Source of the DNA: Candidatus Woesebacteria bacterium
GTDB lineage: Bacteria > Patescibacteriota > Microgenomatia > UBA8517
Reading direction: 5' to 3'
DNA: 5,971 nucleotides
Assembly: GCA_027327685.1 (NCBI GenBank)
Contig: DAHVYL010000047.1
Coordinates: forward strand, 1 to 5,971
Shown here: piece after piece, positions 1 through 5,175 of the stretch
Position numbering within the stretch: position 1 is the first letter of the stretch
How the letters are laid out: every line of letters begins with the position of its first letter
Translations under genes and position numbers: made by a program
The notes under the pieces: model-generated
The model's database searches: none
What the model saw: the letters and a program-made list of their open reading frames with translations, nothing else
What the model was told of the DNA's origin: nothing

Positions 1-1
1 T

Positions 2-211
2 AGCTTTTCAAGTTCTCTTGCTGGGAGTGTCGTCAGCGAAATCACCTCAAAGCTTAATGCAACCTACCAGACTGTAACAAAAACAAGCTTGACGGGTACC
101 ACCTATGATGTGGTTATCATTACAGGTCTTCGAAAAGGCGCAACTCCCAAGCCGACTGCTACCGCAACGGCTACCCCAACCGCTACTCCCAAACCAACCA
201 CCGCTCCGTAA
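2..211 (+). CDS. C-terminal fragment of an exported protein, possibly LytR C-terminal domain
   Basis: This is an open frame running in from the left edge and ending at TAA, giving 69 visible residues; the start lies outside the window. The first half reads as a small alpha/beta unit: a helix-like stretch (VVSEITSKLN), then a hydrophobic strand YDVVIITG. That pattern resembles the end of LytR C-terminal domains (PF13399), which often follow an LCP phosphotransferase domain that attaches glycopolymers to the cell wall. After the strand the protein passes into a Thr/Ala/Pro tail of about 22 residues and stops with no membrane anchor or sorting signal, so the tail is probably outside the cell. 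The LytR_C assignment rests on a short resemblance only. That the frame is coding is much surer, since it is open throughout and carries a protein-like low-complexity tail. Confidence 0.45.
   Translation, partial: SFSSSLAGSVVSEITSKLNATYQTVTKTSLTGTTYDVVIITGLRKGATPKPTATATATPTATPKPTTAP
143..208 (+). repeat. Thr/Pro-rich low-complexity coding repeat
   Basis: Degenerate ACN-CCN-GCN codon repeats encode a tail of alternating Thr, Pro, Ala and a few Lys, with TPKPT occurring twice and TATPT units between. Such tails are flexible, extended and extracellular in many bacteria. It is followed directly by the stop codon, so it is a terminal tail rather than a linker between domains. Confidence 0.7.
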
Positions 212-226
212 GGGGTATTCCTCCTG

Positions 227-235
227 TGATAAAAT
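227..235 (+). promoter_or_regulatory. Putative extended -10 element upstream of the two-helix membrane protein gene
   Basis: TG-A-TAAAAT matches an extended -10 (TGnTATAAT) with one mismatch in the hexamer. A transcript would start about 7 bases downstream, near 242, only a few bases before the ATG at 245. No convincing -35 lies 16-18 bases upstream, which is tolerated with extended -10 promoters. No Shine-Dalgarno sequence is visible before the ATG. Confidence 0.4.
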
Positions 236-244
236 AGATTTGCG

Positions 245-703
245 ATGGATAGTCTTTTTAGGGTTATATCCGGGAATTTTAATTTTAATTTGGGAAAGTT
301 TTCCCTGCCCGTGCCCTATTGGCAGGCTATTGCCGTGGTCGTTCTTCTTTTCCTTCTGGTATTTTTAATGGCCAAATTCAGGCGCCACTATGTCGATTGG
401 TCTTTTAAAGGAGCCGTCTTCGGAGTATTTTTCGGATTCCTTTTGGCATTAATCCTGGAGGGGTTTTTGATAATCGGAGGCAGAACCGCACTCACCTCGG
501 TTTTGGGTTGGAAAAACCCTCCGCCTGCAATTGCGGCGGCGCTTGATAACGGAAGAAATAAGCTTATTCAGGTTTTGGGAATTAAAACAGAAATTCCGTC
601 ATCATTTGCTAAAGACAACACTACTGTTCAGGGAGCCGTAGAGGTTTTGCAGAATTTAAACCCGGCAGACACAAAAACGGTAAAAGCGATTTTTTGTAAG
701 TGA
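245..703 (+). CDS. Conserved-looking two-helix membrane protein of unknown function
   Basis: The product has 152 residues and I do not recognise its function. After a short polar N-terminus (about residues 1-25) come two strongly hydrophobic segments, roughly 26-43 and 57-78. They are separated by a short basic loop with FRRHYVDWSFKG, so the loop is probably cytoplasmic. The C-terminal half (about 80-152) is soluble, with the elements LGWKNPPP, LDNGRNKLIQVLG and a Glu/Asp/Lys-bearing tail. By the positive-inside rule both ends would lie outside. Start ATG 245 is chosen because an extended -10 sits just upstream and the reading begins directly before the amphipathic N-terminus. It stops at TGA, which shows UGA is a stop here. 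It lies 33 bases after the LytR_C-like gene and 37 bases before prfB. It resembles hypothetical proteins I associate with Microgenomates genomes, but only from memory. Confidence 0.75.
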   Translation: MDSLFRVISGNFNFNLGKFSLPVPYWQAIAVVVLLFLLVFLMAKFRRHYVDWSFKGAVFGVFFGFLLALILEGFLIIGGRTALTSVLGWKNPPPAIAAALDNGRNKLIQVLGIKTEIPSSFAKDNTTVQGAVEVLQNLNPADTKTVKAIFCK

Positions 704-706
704 GCT

Positions 707-734
707 TTCACCTTTGATCCGGTTTAGGTATACT
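707..734 (+). promoter_or_regulatory. Putative promoter of prfB, leaderless geometry
   Basis: A -35-like TTCACC (707-712, 4 of 6 to TTGACA) and a -10 TATACT (729-734) are separated by 16 bases. The -10 hexamer occupies positions -12 to -7 relative to the ATG at 741, which puts the expected transcription start on or next to the A of the start codon. The -35 begins just after the stop codon of the upstream gene. Confidence 0.45.
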
Positions 735-740
735 TCAGGT

Positions 741-1790
741 ATGCACGAAAAAGTTGAGGGTCTTTCGGAACGTTTGAAAAAGCTTATAGAGGCGACCAAA
801 CTTTCTGAAAAAAAGGAAAAAATAAAGGCTCTTGAGGCAAAAGTTTCCGACCCCAATCTCTGGGGAAACCCGGAAAATGCCAGAGCGGTAACCCAGGAAC
901 TGTCCGATCTCAAAAAGGAAGCGGAAGAAATTGAGGAGCTTTCTGAGACTTTGGAAATTTTGAGGGAGGTAGAGGATGAGGCCGAAATCAAAAAGGCGGA
1001 AAAGGTATTAACAAAGCTTGAGCTGGTGTCCTATCTCTCCGGCGAATATGACGGCAAGAATGCTTTGGTTTCGATCCATGCGGGACAGGGCGGGACCGAG
1101 GCCATGGATTGGACGGGGATGCTTTTTAGAATGTATTTGCGTTTTTGTGAAAGAAAAGGTTGGAATACGGAAACTTTGGATTACACCCCCGGTGAGGAAG
1201 CTGGAATAAAAAGCGTTACCTTCAGGGTTATCGGGCATTATGCCTATGGGTATTTGAAAAATGAAGCCGGCACGCACAGACTGGTCCGGCAGTCTCCGTT
1301 TAATGCGGACAAGCTCAGGCAGACTTCTTTTGCCCTTGCCGAGGTTATGCCGGAACTGGAAGATGTTGATCTAAAAGATATTCAGATAAAGGATGAGGAC
1401 TTGGACTGGCAGTTTATACATGCAGGGGGGCATGGCGGACAAAATGTTAATAAAGTAGCAACGGCAGTTCGCCTGACTCATATTCCTACAGGAATAGTCA
1501 TAACTGCCTCAACCGAGCGTTTTCAGGAGCAGAATAGAAAAATTGCCCTCAATCTTCTCAGAGGAAAGTTATGGTTGAGACAGGAGGAGATTGCGAAAGG
1601 AGTCAAAAAAGAATTAAAAGGCGATTACCGCCCGGCTTCATGGGGAACTCAGATCAGAAGCTATGTTCTTCATCCCTATAAAATGGTCAAGGATTTGCGG
1701 ACAGGAGTGGAAACAGGGAGTACGGAGGCTACCCTGGACGGAGAAATCGATGAGTTTATCGATGCCGAACTTAAGATGGCCAAGGACTAA
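741..1790 (+). CDS. prfB: Peptide chain release factor 2 (RF2)
   Basis: RF2 recognises UAA and UGA stop codons in the ribosomal A site and triggers hydrolysis of peptidyl-tRNA. The 349-residue product has the family layout: an N-terminal helical coiled-coil domain (about 1-100), a central domain beginning near SGEYDGKNALVSIHAGQGGTEAMDW, and a release domain. The codon-recognition tripeptide SPF is at 185-187, which separates RF2 from RF1 (PxT). The catalytic GGQ is at 232-234, followed by NVNKVATAVRLTHIPTGIV. The end (WGTQIRSYVLHPY, KDLRTGVETG, LDGEIDEFIDA) is typical. The frame can be opened at TTG 714, but ATG 741 fits the family N-terminus and the upstream -10 box better. There is no in-frame UGA near codon 25, so the autoregulatory +1 frameshift found in many bacteria is absent. 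The residue before GGQ is His231, where family members usually have Ala. Length is slightly below the E. coli protein (365). Confidence 0.97.
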   Translation: MHEKVEGLSERLKKLIEATKLSEKKEKIKALEAKVSDPNLWGNPENARAVTQELSDLKKEAEEIEELSETLEILREVEDEAEIKKAEKVLTKLELVSYLSGEYDGKNALVSIHAGQGGTEAMDWTGMLFRMYLRFCERKGWNTETLDYTPGEEAGIKSVTFRVIGHYAYGYLKNEAGTHRLVRQSPFNADKLRQTSFALAEVMPELEDVDLKDIQIKDEDLDWQFIHAGGHGGQNVNKVATAVRLTHIPTGIVITASTERFQEQNRKIALNLLRGKLWLRQEEIAKGVKKELKGDYRPASWGTQIRSYVLHPYKMVKDLRTGVETGSTEATLDGEIDEFIDAELKMAKD

Positions 1791-1811
1791 CCTCCTGAAA
1801 ACTTTTTGGAT

Positions 1812-1841
1812 TTGCGTTTTTGGTTTTTTTAATGGTATATT
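1812..1841 (+). promoter_or_regulatory. Putative promoter of the small anchored protein gene, leaderless geometry
   Basis: TTGCGT (1812-1817) lies 18 bases before TATATT (1836-1841), which is preceded by TG-G, making an extended -10. The hexamer again spans -12 to -7 relative to the ATG at 1848, so transcription would begin at the start codon. The region between prfB and this gene is T-rich, but I see no stable hairpin to call a terminator. Confidence 0.5.
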
Positions 1842-1847
1842 GGGGTT

Positions 1848-2255
1848 ATGCAGGAAGGTCGCAAAAGTGTTTCCTCATTTGTTATAGGAGCGTTTCTGGT
1901 TGTTTTGGCAGGGGTTGTGGCCGCCTGGATCCTTTCTTCAAAAGTGATTAATAAGGGGGGAAGCCCCGGTAAAGCCGCCCCGGGAGTGAAAGTAACTTCA
2001 ACCGAGGCCGGAAAACTGGACCCGAGTGTTAAATACGATACCGCCCAAGGCATACTTAAAGAAGGCGGTATAAATGGAGAAGGAACATACCACTTGGAGC
2101 GTGAAGGCGGGGCGTCCAAAAATGTCTATCTGACTTCCAGCATGGTTGACTTGGGTTTATTCCTGGGCAAAAAAGTTGAAATTTGGGGGGAAACGATCGC
2201 TTCAAAAAAGGCCGGTTGGCTTATGGATGTGGCCAAGATAAAGGTTACGGAATAA
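1848..2255 (+). CDS. Small membrane-anchored extracytoplasmic protein, beta-rich domain, unknown function
   Basis: The product has 135 residues. A short basic N-terminus (MQEGRKS) precedes one hydrophobic helix at about residues 10-29, which can serve as an uncleaved signal anchor. A Gly/Pro/Lys-rich spacer follows (about 32-60). The rest is a compact domain of alternating strands: TYHLEREGG at about 80-88, NVYLTSS, a short helix-like VDLGLFLGKKVEIWGET, and finally AGWLMDVAKIKV. The pattern of a ligand-free small barrel with GKKVEIWGET and a closing strand resembles OB-fold-like domains, but no catalytic motif is visible and I cannot assign a function. WLMDV (124-128) looks like a family signature. 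The gene lies 57 bases after prfB and 55 bases before ftsE. Its closeness to ftsEX suggests an envelope role, but that is context only. Confidence 0.75.
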   Translation: MQEGRKSVSSFVIGAFLVVLAGVVAAWILSSKVINKGGSPGKAAPGVKVTSTEAGKLDPSVKYDTAQGILKEGGINGEGTYHLEREGGASKNVYLTSSMVDLGLFLGKKVEIWGETIASKKAGWLMDVAKIKVTE

Positions 2256-2285
2256 TCTTTGGGACTGGCTTTATCCGTTTTCACT

Positions 2286-2294
2286 TGCTACTCT
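2286..2294 (+). promoter_or_regulatory. Weak extended -10 candidate upstream of ftsE
   Basis: TG-C-TACTCT fits an extended -10 with TACTCT as the hexamer. Transcription would start near 2301, giving a leader of about 10 bases before ATG 2311. No good -35 is seen at 16-18 bases and there is no Shine-Dalgarno before ftsE. The gene may instead be read through from the upstream gene. Confidence 0.25.
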
Positions 2295-2310
2295 GAATTG
2301 TTCCAAAAAT

Positions 2311-2997
2311 ATGTCTCAGGAAGAAACTCTCTTAATAAATTTTAAAAACGTAACCAAGACGTACGGTTCGGTGGTTGCTTTGGATGATGTGTCTTTCGGG
2401 GTTAAAAAAGGCGAGTTTGTCTTTATAACTGGCCCTTCGGGTGCCGGAAAAACTACAATTTTGAAGCTGATACTGGGTGAGATCATTCCCACAAAAGGGG
2501 AAGTCAGGGTAGACAACCTGAATATTATTAACCTGAATGACAAAAATCTGCCTTCCTATCGGCAAAAGATCGGTGTCATTTTTCAGGATTTTAAAGTTCT
2601 TCCCGACCGTACCGTTTTTGAAAATGTTGCCGTGGCCCTGGCGGTTGTCGGCCTTCCCGAGAGTGAGTGGGAGGAAAGAGCCAAGCATATATTGAAGCTC
2701 GTCGGTTTGGGGAGGCAGGCAAACCTTTTTCCGTCACAGCTTTCGGGTGGGGAGCTCCAACGGGTTTCACTTGCAAGAGCTTTGTCCATCAACCCTAAAA
2801 TTATTCTGGCTGATGAGCCGACGGGGAATCTGGATTGGAAAACCTCGGACAGTCTGATGGAACTTTTGGAAAAGATTAATAAAGAAGGCAAAACCATAAT
2901 AATGGCCACCCACAATATGGAGATAGTCGGGAAATACAAAAAGAGAGTGATTCACCTTAATGGTGCTAAAATAACGGAAGCGGATAAAGAAAAATAA
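2311..2997 (+). CDS. ftsE: Cell division ATP-binding protein FtsE
   Basis: FtsE is the cytoplasmic ATPase of the FtsEX complex, which in model bacteria controls peptidoglycan hydrolases at the division site rather than transporting a substrate. The 228-residue product has a full ABC nucleotide-binding domain. Walker A is GPSGAGKTT (41-49, Lys47), the Q-loop Gln is at 92 in VIFQDFKVL, the signature is LSGGE (144-148), and Walker B runs ILADEP with Asp168 and catalytic Glu169. The D-loop is GNLD and the H-loop His is 201 in ATHNME. The Q-loop text FQDFKVLPDRTVFENVA is characteristic of FtsE among ABC proteins. The length is normal for the family. Its stop is 4 bases from the ftsX start, so the two are co-transcribed and probably translationally linked. 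Nothing appears truncated. The start ATG agrees with the usual FtsE N-terminus (LINFKNVTKTYG). Confidence 0.96.
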   Translation: MSQEETLLINFKNVTKTYGSVVALDDVSFGVKKGEFVFITGPSGAGKTTILKLILGEIIPTKGEVRVDNLNIINLNDKNLPSYRQKIGVIFQDFKVLPDRTVFENVAVALAVVGLPESEWEERAKHILKLVGLGRQANLFPSQLSGGELQRVSLARALSINPKIILADEPTGNLDWKTSDSLMELLEKINKEGKTIIMATHNMEIVGKYKKRVIHLNGAKITEADKEK

Positions 2998-3001
2998 AAA
3001 T

Positions 3002-3919
3002 ATGTTTAATATACATTTCAGAACTGCCTGGAGCTATATAAGACGGTCTCCGTTTCAGGCTTTGGCTGTTTCTTTTGTCTTGACGCTTACCTTTTTTGTT
3101 GCCACAATCGTTTCCGTACTTGTTTATTCATCTTCCCGGATGCTGTCGTACTTTGAGACAAGGCCTCAGGTTATTGCTTTTCTGAAAAGCGATGCGGAGG
3201 AGGGGGACATTGCCGATCTGCAGCAGAGGCTTCAGGCCAATCCCAATATAAAAGATGTTAAATATGTCAGCAAAGAAGAGGCTCTTTTAATTTATCAGGA
3301 GGCCACCAGCGACAATCCGCTTTTGGGACAACTTGTAAGCCCGTCGATTTTCCCCGCGTCACTCGAATTTTCGGTTACGGATCTTTCCTTTGCGCAATCT
3401 ACGATAGACACTGTCAGGCAGGAAGCAATTGTTGATTCCGTGGGATTTACGGCGGCCCTCGGCGGGGAGGCAAGTTTGGACGATGTCATAGGCAGGCTGA
3501 AAACGGTCACAAATTATGTCAGAATCGGGGGCATTACCTTTGTGGGGCTTTTGGTAGTCACTTCTTTGGTGATACTTCTGGTGATAACAGGCATGCGTGT
3601 AGTCGGCAGGCGGGAAGAGGTTGAGATTCTCAACCTGATCGGTGCAACCAAGGGTTTTATCAGAAGCCCCCTGGTCATTGAGGCATCTATCTACACTCTT
3701 TCCGGAGTAGTCTTGGGATGGGCAATTGCCTTTATAGCGGTTCTTTATTTGGCTCCTTCCGTGGTTATGTATTTTGGAGAGATTCCTATTTTGCCCAAAG
3801 ATGCCATCGGACTCTTTAAACTCTTTGGGATAATTCTGGGGATAGAAGTTTTTGCCGGGGCAATTTTGGCGCTTTCGGGAAGCCTTTTGACCATCTCCAG
3901 AGTTAAAAAGGTCAGATGA
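3002..3919 (+). CDS. ftsX: Cell division protein FtsX
   Basis: FtsX is the membrane partner of FtsE and passes ATP-driven conformational change to an extracellular wall hydrolase or its activator. The 305-residue product has the standard topology: a short cytoplasmic N-terminus, TM1 at about 20-42, a large extracytoplasmic domain at about 45-170, then TM2 (174-200), TM3 (226-250) and TM4 (272-297), ending in a basic tail. The outside domain carries the family pattern (QVIAFLKSDAEEGDI, VKYVSKEEALLIY, FPASLEF) expected for FtsX_ECD. The cytoplasmic loop after TM2 has the typical RREEVEILNLIGATKGFIRSP stretch that contacts the ATPase. It starts 4 bases after ftsE in an A-rich context with no Shine-Dalgarno. 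The TGA stop is a real UGA terminator. The following hydrolase gene begins 13 bases downstream, making it the likely partner. Confidence 0.95.
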   Translation: MFNIHFRTAWSYIRRSPFQALAVSFVLTLTFFVATIVSVLVYSSSRMLSYFETRPQVIAFLKSDAEEGDIADLQQRLQANPNIKDVKYVSKEEALLIYQEATSDNPLLGQLVSPSIFPASLEFSVTDLSFAQSTIDTVRQEAIVDSVGFTAALGGEASLDDVIGRLKTVTNYVRIGGITFVGLLVVTSLVILLVITGMRVVGRREEVEILNLIGATKGFIRSPLVIEASIYTLSGVVLGWAIAFIAVLYLAPSVVMYFGEIPILPKDAIGLFKLFGIILGIEVFAGAILALSGSLLTISRVKKVR

Positions 3920-3920
3920 G

Positions 3921-3926
3921 TATGTT
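3921..3926 (+). promoter_or_regulatory. Putative -10 box for the M23 peptidase gene, leaderless geometry
   Basis: TATGTT sits directly after the ftsX stop and spans -12 to -7 relative to ATG 3933, the same spacing seen at prfB and at the 1848 gene. A TTGACC lies at 3887-3892 but is 28 bases away, too far for a normal spacer. The 13-base gap has no Shine-Dalgarno, so either this promoter or read-through from ftsX must serve the gene. Confidence 0.3.
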
Positions 3927-3932
3927 TTTAAA

Positions 3933-5081
3933 ATGAAATTTCATGTTAAAAAAATATTTTTGCTCGCTACTGTTCTTCTGACAGTTTTTGGATTCCGGTT
4001 TTCTACCAAAGCACAAACTTGTGATTCAAGTTGTTCATCAGGAGACGCTGCGTGTCTTAGTAAGGTAATTGCCGATTGCGGAAGCAAAATCTCAACTCTT
4101 CAAAGTCAGGCCAATACGTTAAAAAATCAGATAGCCCAATTTGATGCACAAATTAAGCTCACGACTTTAAAAATTGCCCAGACTCAGGAACAGATAAACA
4201 TGCTTGGAGGAAGAATTGTACTTCTCGGAGATTCCATTGCTTCTCTAACCGAGGCTTTCAATTCAAGAGCGGTTGAAACATATAAATTATCAAAGTTTGA
4301 AAACAATTTCTTTTTCATACTTTCTGCAGATGATATAGGCAGTGCCGTATCAAGATTCCACTATCTGCAGAAAATTCAGGAGGAGGACAGAAGTCTTTTC
4401 ATCAGGCTTCAGGATGCACAAACCGCATATCAGGATCAAAAAACCGATCAGGAAGCTTTGCAGAAACAGTTAAAAACACAACAGGCGAGTTTGAATTCTC
4501 AAAAAGCTGCAAAAAATAGTCTCTTGGCAATTACCAAAAATGATGAAAAGAAATATCAAAGCCTTTTATCTAAAGCGCAGGCGGAGATGGTGGCAATTCA
4601 ATCCATTATTGCAGGACTTGGTAAAGAAACAGAAGTGAGAAAGGTTTCTGAAGGGGAAAGAATTGCTTCGGTTATACCCACTTCATCCGCATGTTCATCC
4701 GGCGGACACCTGCATTTTGAGGTAGTAAAAGACGGATCCAATCAAAATCCGGCCGGTTTTTTGAGCGGTAAGGATGTTATCTGGGACAATTCACCTGACG
4801 GGCAATTTTCCTTTACAGGAGGTTGGGCCTGGCCCATAAATGATCCCGTAAGAATCACGCAGGGATATGGAATGACGTATTATGCAGCTACCCTCCGCTA
4901 TTACGGTGGAAAACCGCATACGGGTATCGATATGGTTAATACCGGTGACTATACCGTTAAGGCGGTGAAACCCGGCACCCTATATTTAGGATCGATCGCC
5001 TGCGGTGGAGGAGCTTTGAGATATGTTCATGTAAAACAGGATGATGGTTATGAAACCTACTACCTGCATGTAAATTATTAA
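3933..5081 (+). CDS. Secreted coiled-coil M23/LytM-type peptidoglycan endopeptidase with permuted domain order
   Basis: The 382-residue product is probably the wall hydrolase driven by the adjacent FtsEX. A signal peptide (1-27, ending STKA|Q) is followed by four cysteines (30, 34, 41, 49). A long coiled coil runs from about 50 to 235. It is broken near 115-145 by a helical tip (FENNFFFILSADDIGSAVSRFHYLQKI) of the kind found in PcsB and EnvC, where this region engages FtsX. The catalytic part is arranged unusually. EGERIASVI...SSGGHLHFEV (240-264) matches the C-terminal half of an M23 domain. After a 30-residue linker, GWAWPI (297-302), HTGID (329-333), the strand at 364-369 and YYLHVNY at the end match the N-terminal half. 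Expected zinc ligands are His329, Asp333 and His261; His259 and His379 match the catalytic histidines. All five are present, unlike inactive EnvC, so I infer an active metallopeptidase cutting peptide cross-bridges. None of the three frames past the stop continues a normal M23 domain. Confidence 0.88.
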   Translation: MKFHVKKIFLLATVLLTVFGFRFSTKAQTCDSSCSSGDAACLSKVIADCGSKISTLQSQANTLKNQIAQFDAQIKLTTLKIAQTQEQINMLGGRIVLLGDSIASLTEAFNSRAVETYKLSKFENNFFFILSADDIGSAVSRFHYLQKIQEEDRSLFIRLQDAQTAYQDQKTDQEALQKQLKTQQASLNSQKAAKNSLLAITKNDEKKYQSLLSKAQAEMVAIQSIIAGLGKETEVRKVSEGERIASVIPTSSACSSGGHLHFEVVKDGSNQNPAGFLSGKDVIWDNSPDGQFSFTGGWAWPINDPVRITQGYGMTYYAATLRYYGGKPHTGIDMVNTGDYTVKAVKPGTLYLGSIACGGGALRYVHVKQDDGYETYYLHVNY

Positions 5082-5141
5082 ACTCCTCGGGTGAACCAAT
5101 TTTTAATTATGAGTTTTGCCAGGTGGTTTCAAACTTCAATA

Positions 5142-5170
5142 TTCAAAATATATGATATGATGTATATGTT
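5142..5170 (+). promoter_or_regulatory. Putative promoter of the lamin-tail-domain protein gene
   Basis: TTCAAA (5142-5147, 4 of 6 to TTGACA) and TATGTT (5165-5170) are separated by 17 bases. The -10 ends 5 bases before ATG 5176, so the transcript would start at or just inside the start codon. The surrounding AT-rich run contains repeated ATATGA units. GAGG abuts the ATG with no spacer and is too close to work as a normal Shine-Dalgarno. The rest of the gap from 5082 shows no hairpin that I would call a terminator. Confidence 0.45.
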
Positions 5171-5175
5171 TGAGG

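Noticed and set aside
712..718. CTTTGAT resembling the RF2 frameshift site
   Set aside because: A +1 shift here would enter frame 2, not the prfB frame, and the site lies before the gene's own ATG.
714..740. Upstream TTG start for prfB adding nine residues
   Set aside because: The extra residues overlap the -10 box TATACT and do not look like an RF2 N-terminus. ATG 741 with the promoter spacing is the simpler start.
656..991. Minus-strand open frame of 111 codons
   Set aside because: It is a Ser-rich shadow of the Glu/Lys-rich RF2 coiled coil on the other strand, with no plausible start context.
1791..1831. Possible terminator after prfB (T-rich run)
   Set aside because: The T-runs are present, but the only pairing (TCC..AAAA with TTTT..GGA) is weak and leaves almost no loop.
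2332..2939. Overlapping minus-strand open frames within ftsE
   Set aside because: They lie antisense to a clearly functional ABC ATPase gene and show no domain-like composition.
4650..5081. M23 gene read as a simple truncation or frameshifted gene
   Set aside because: The missing C-terminal half is not found in any frame after the stop, and an equivalent block with intact HxH is present upstream in the same protein. A permutation explains all the pieces, though an assembly error cannot be fully excluded from sequence alone.
5082..5141. Possible terminator after the peptidase gene (TGAACCA near 5091 against TGGTTTCA near 5123)
   Set aside because: The stem is imperfect, the loop is about 25 bases, and no T-run follows the second arm.
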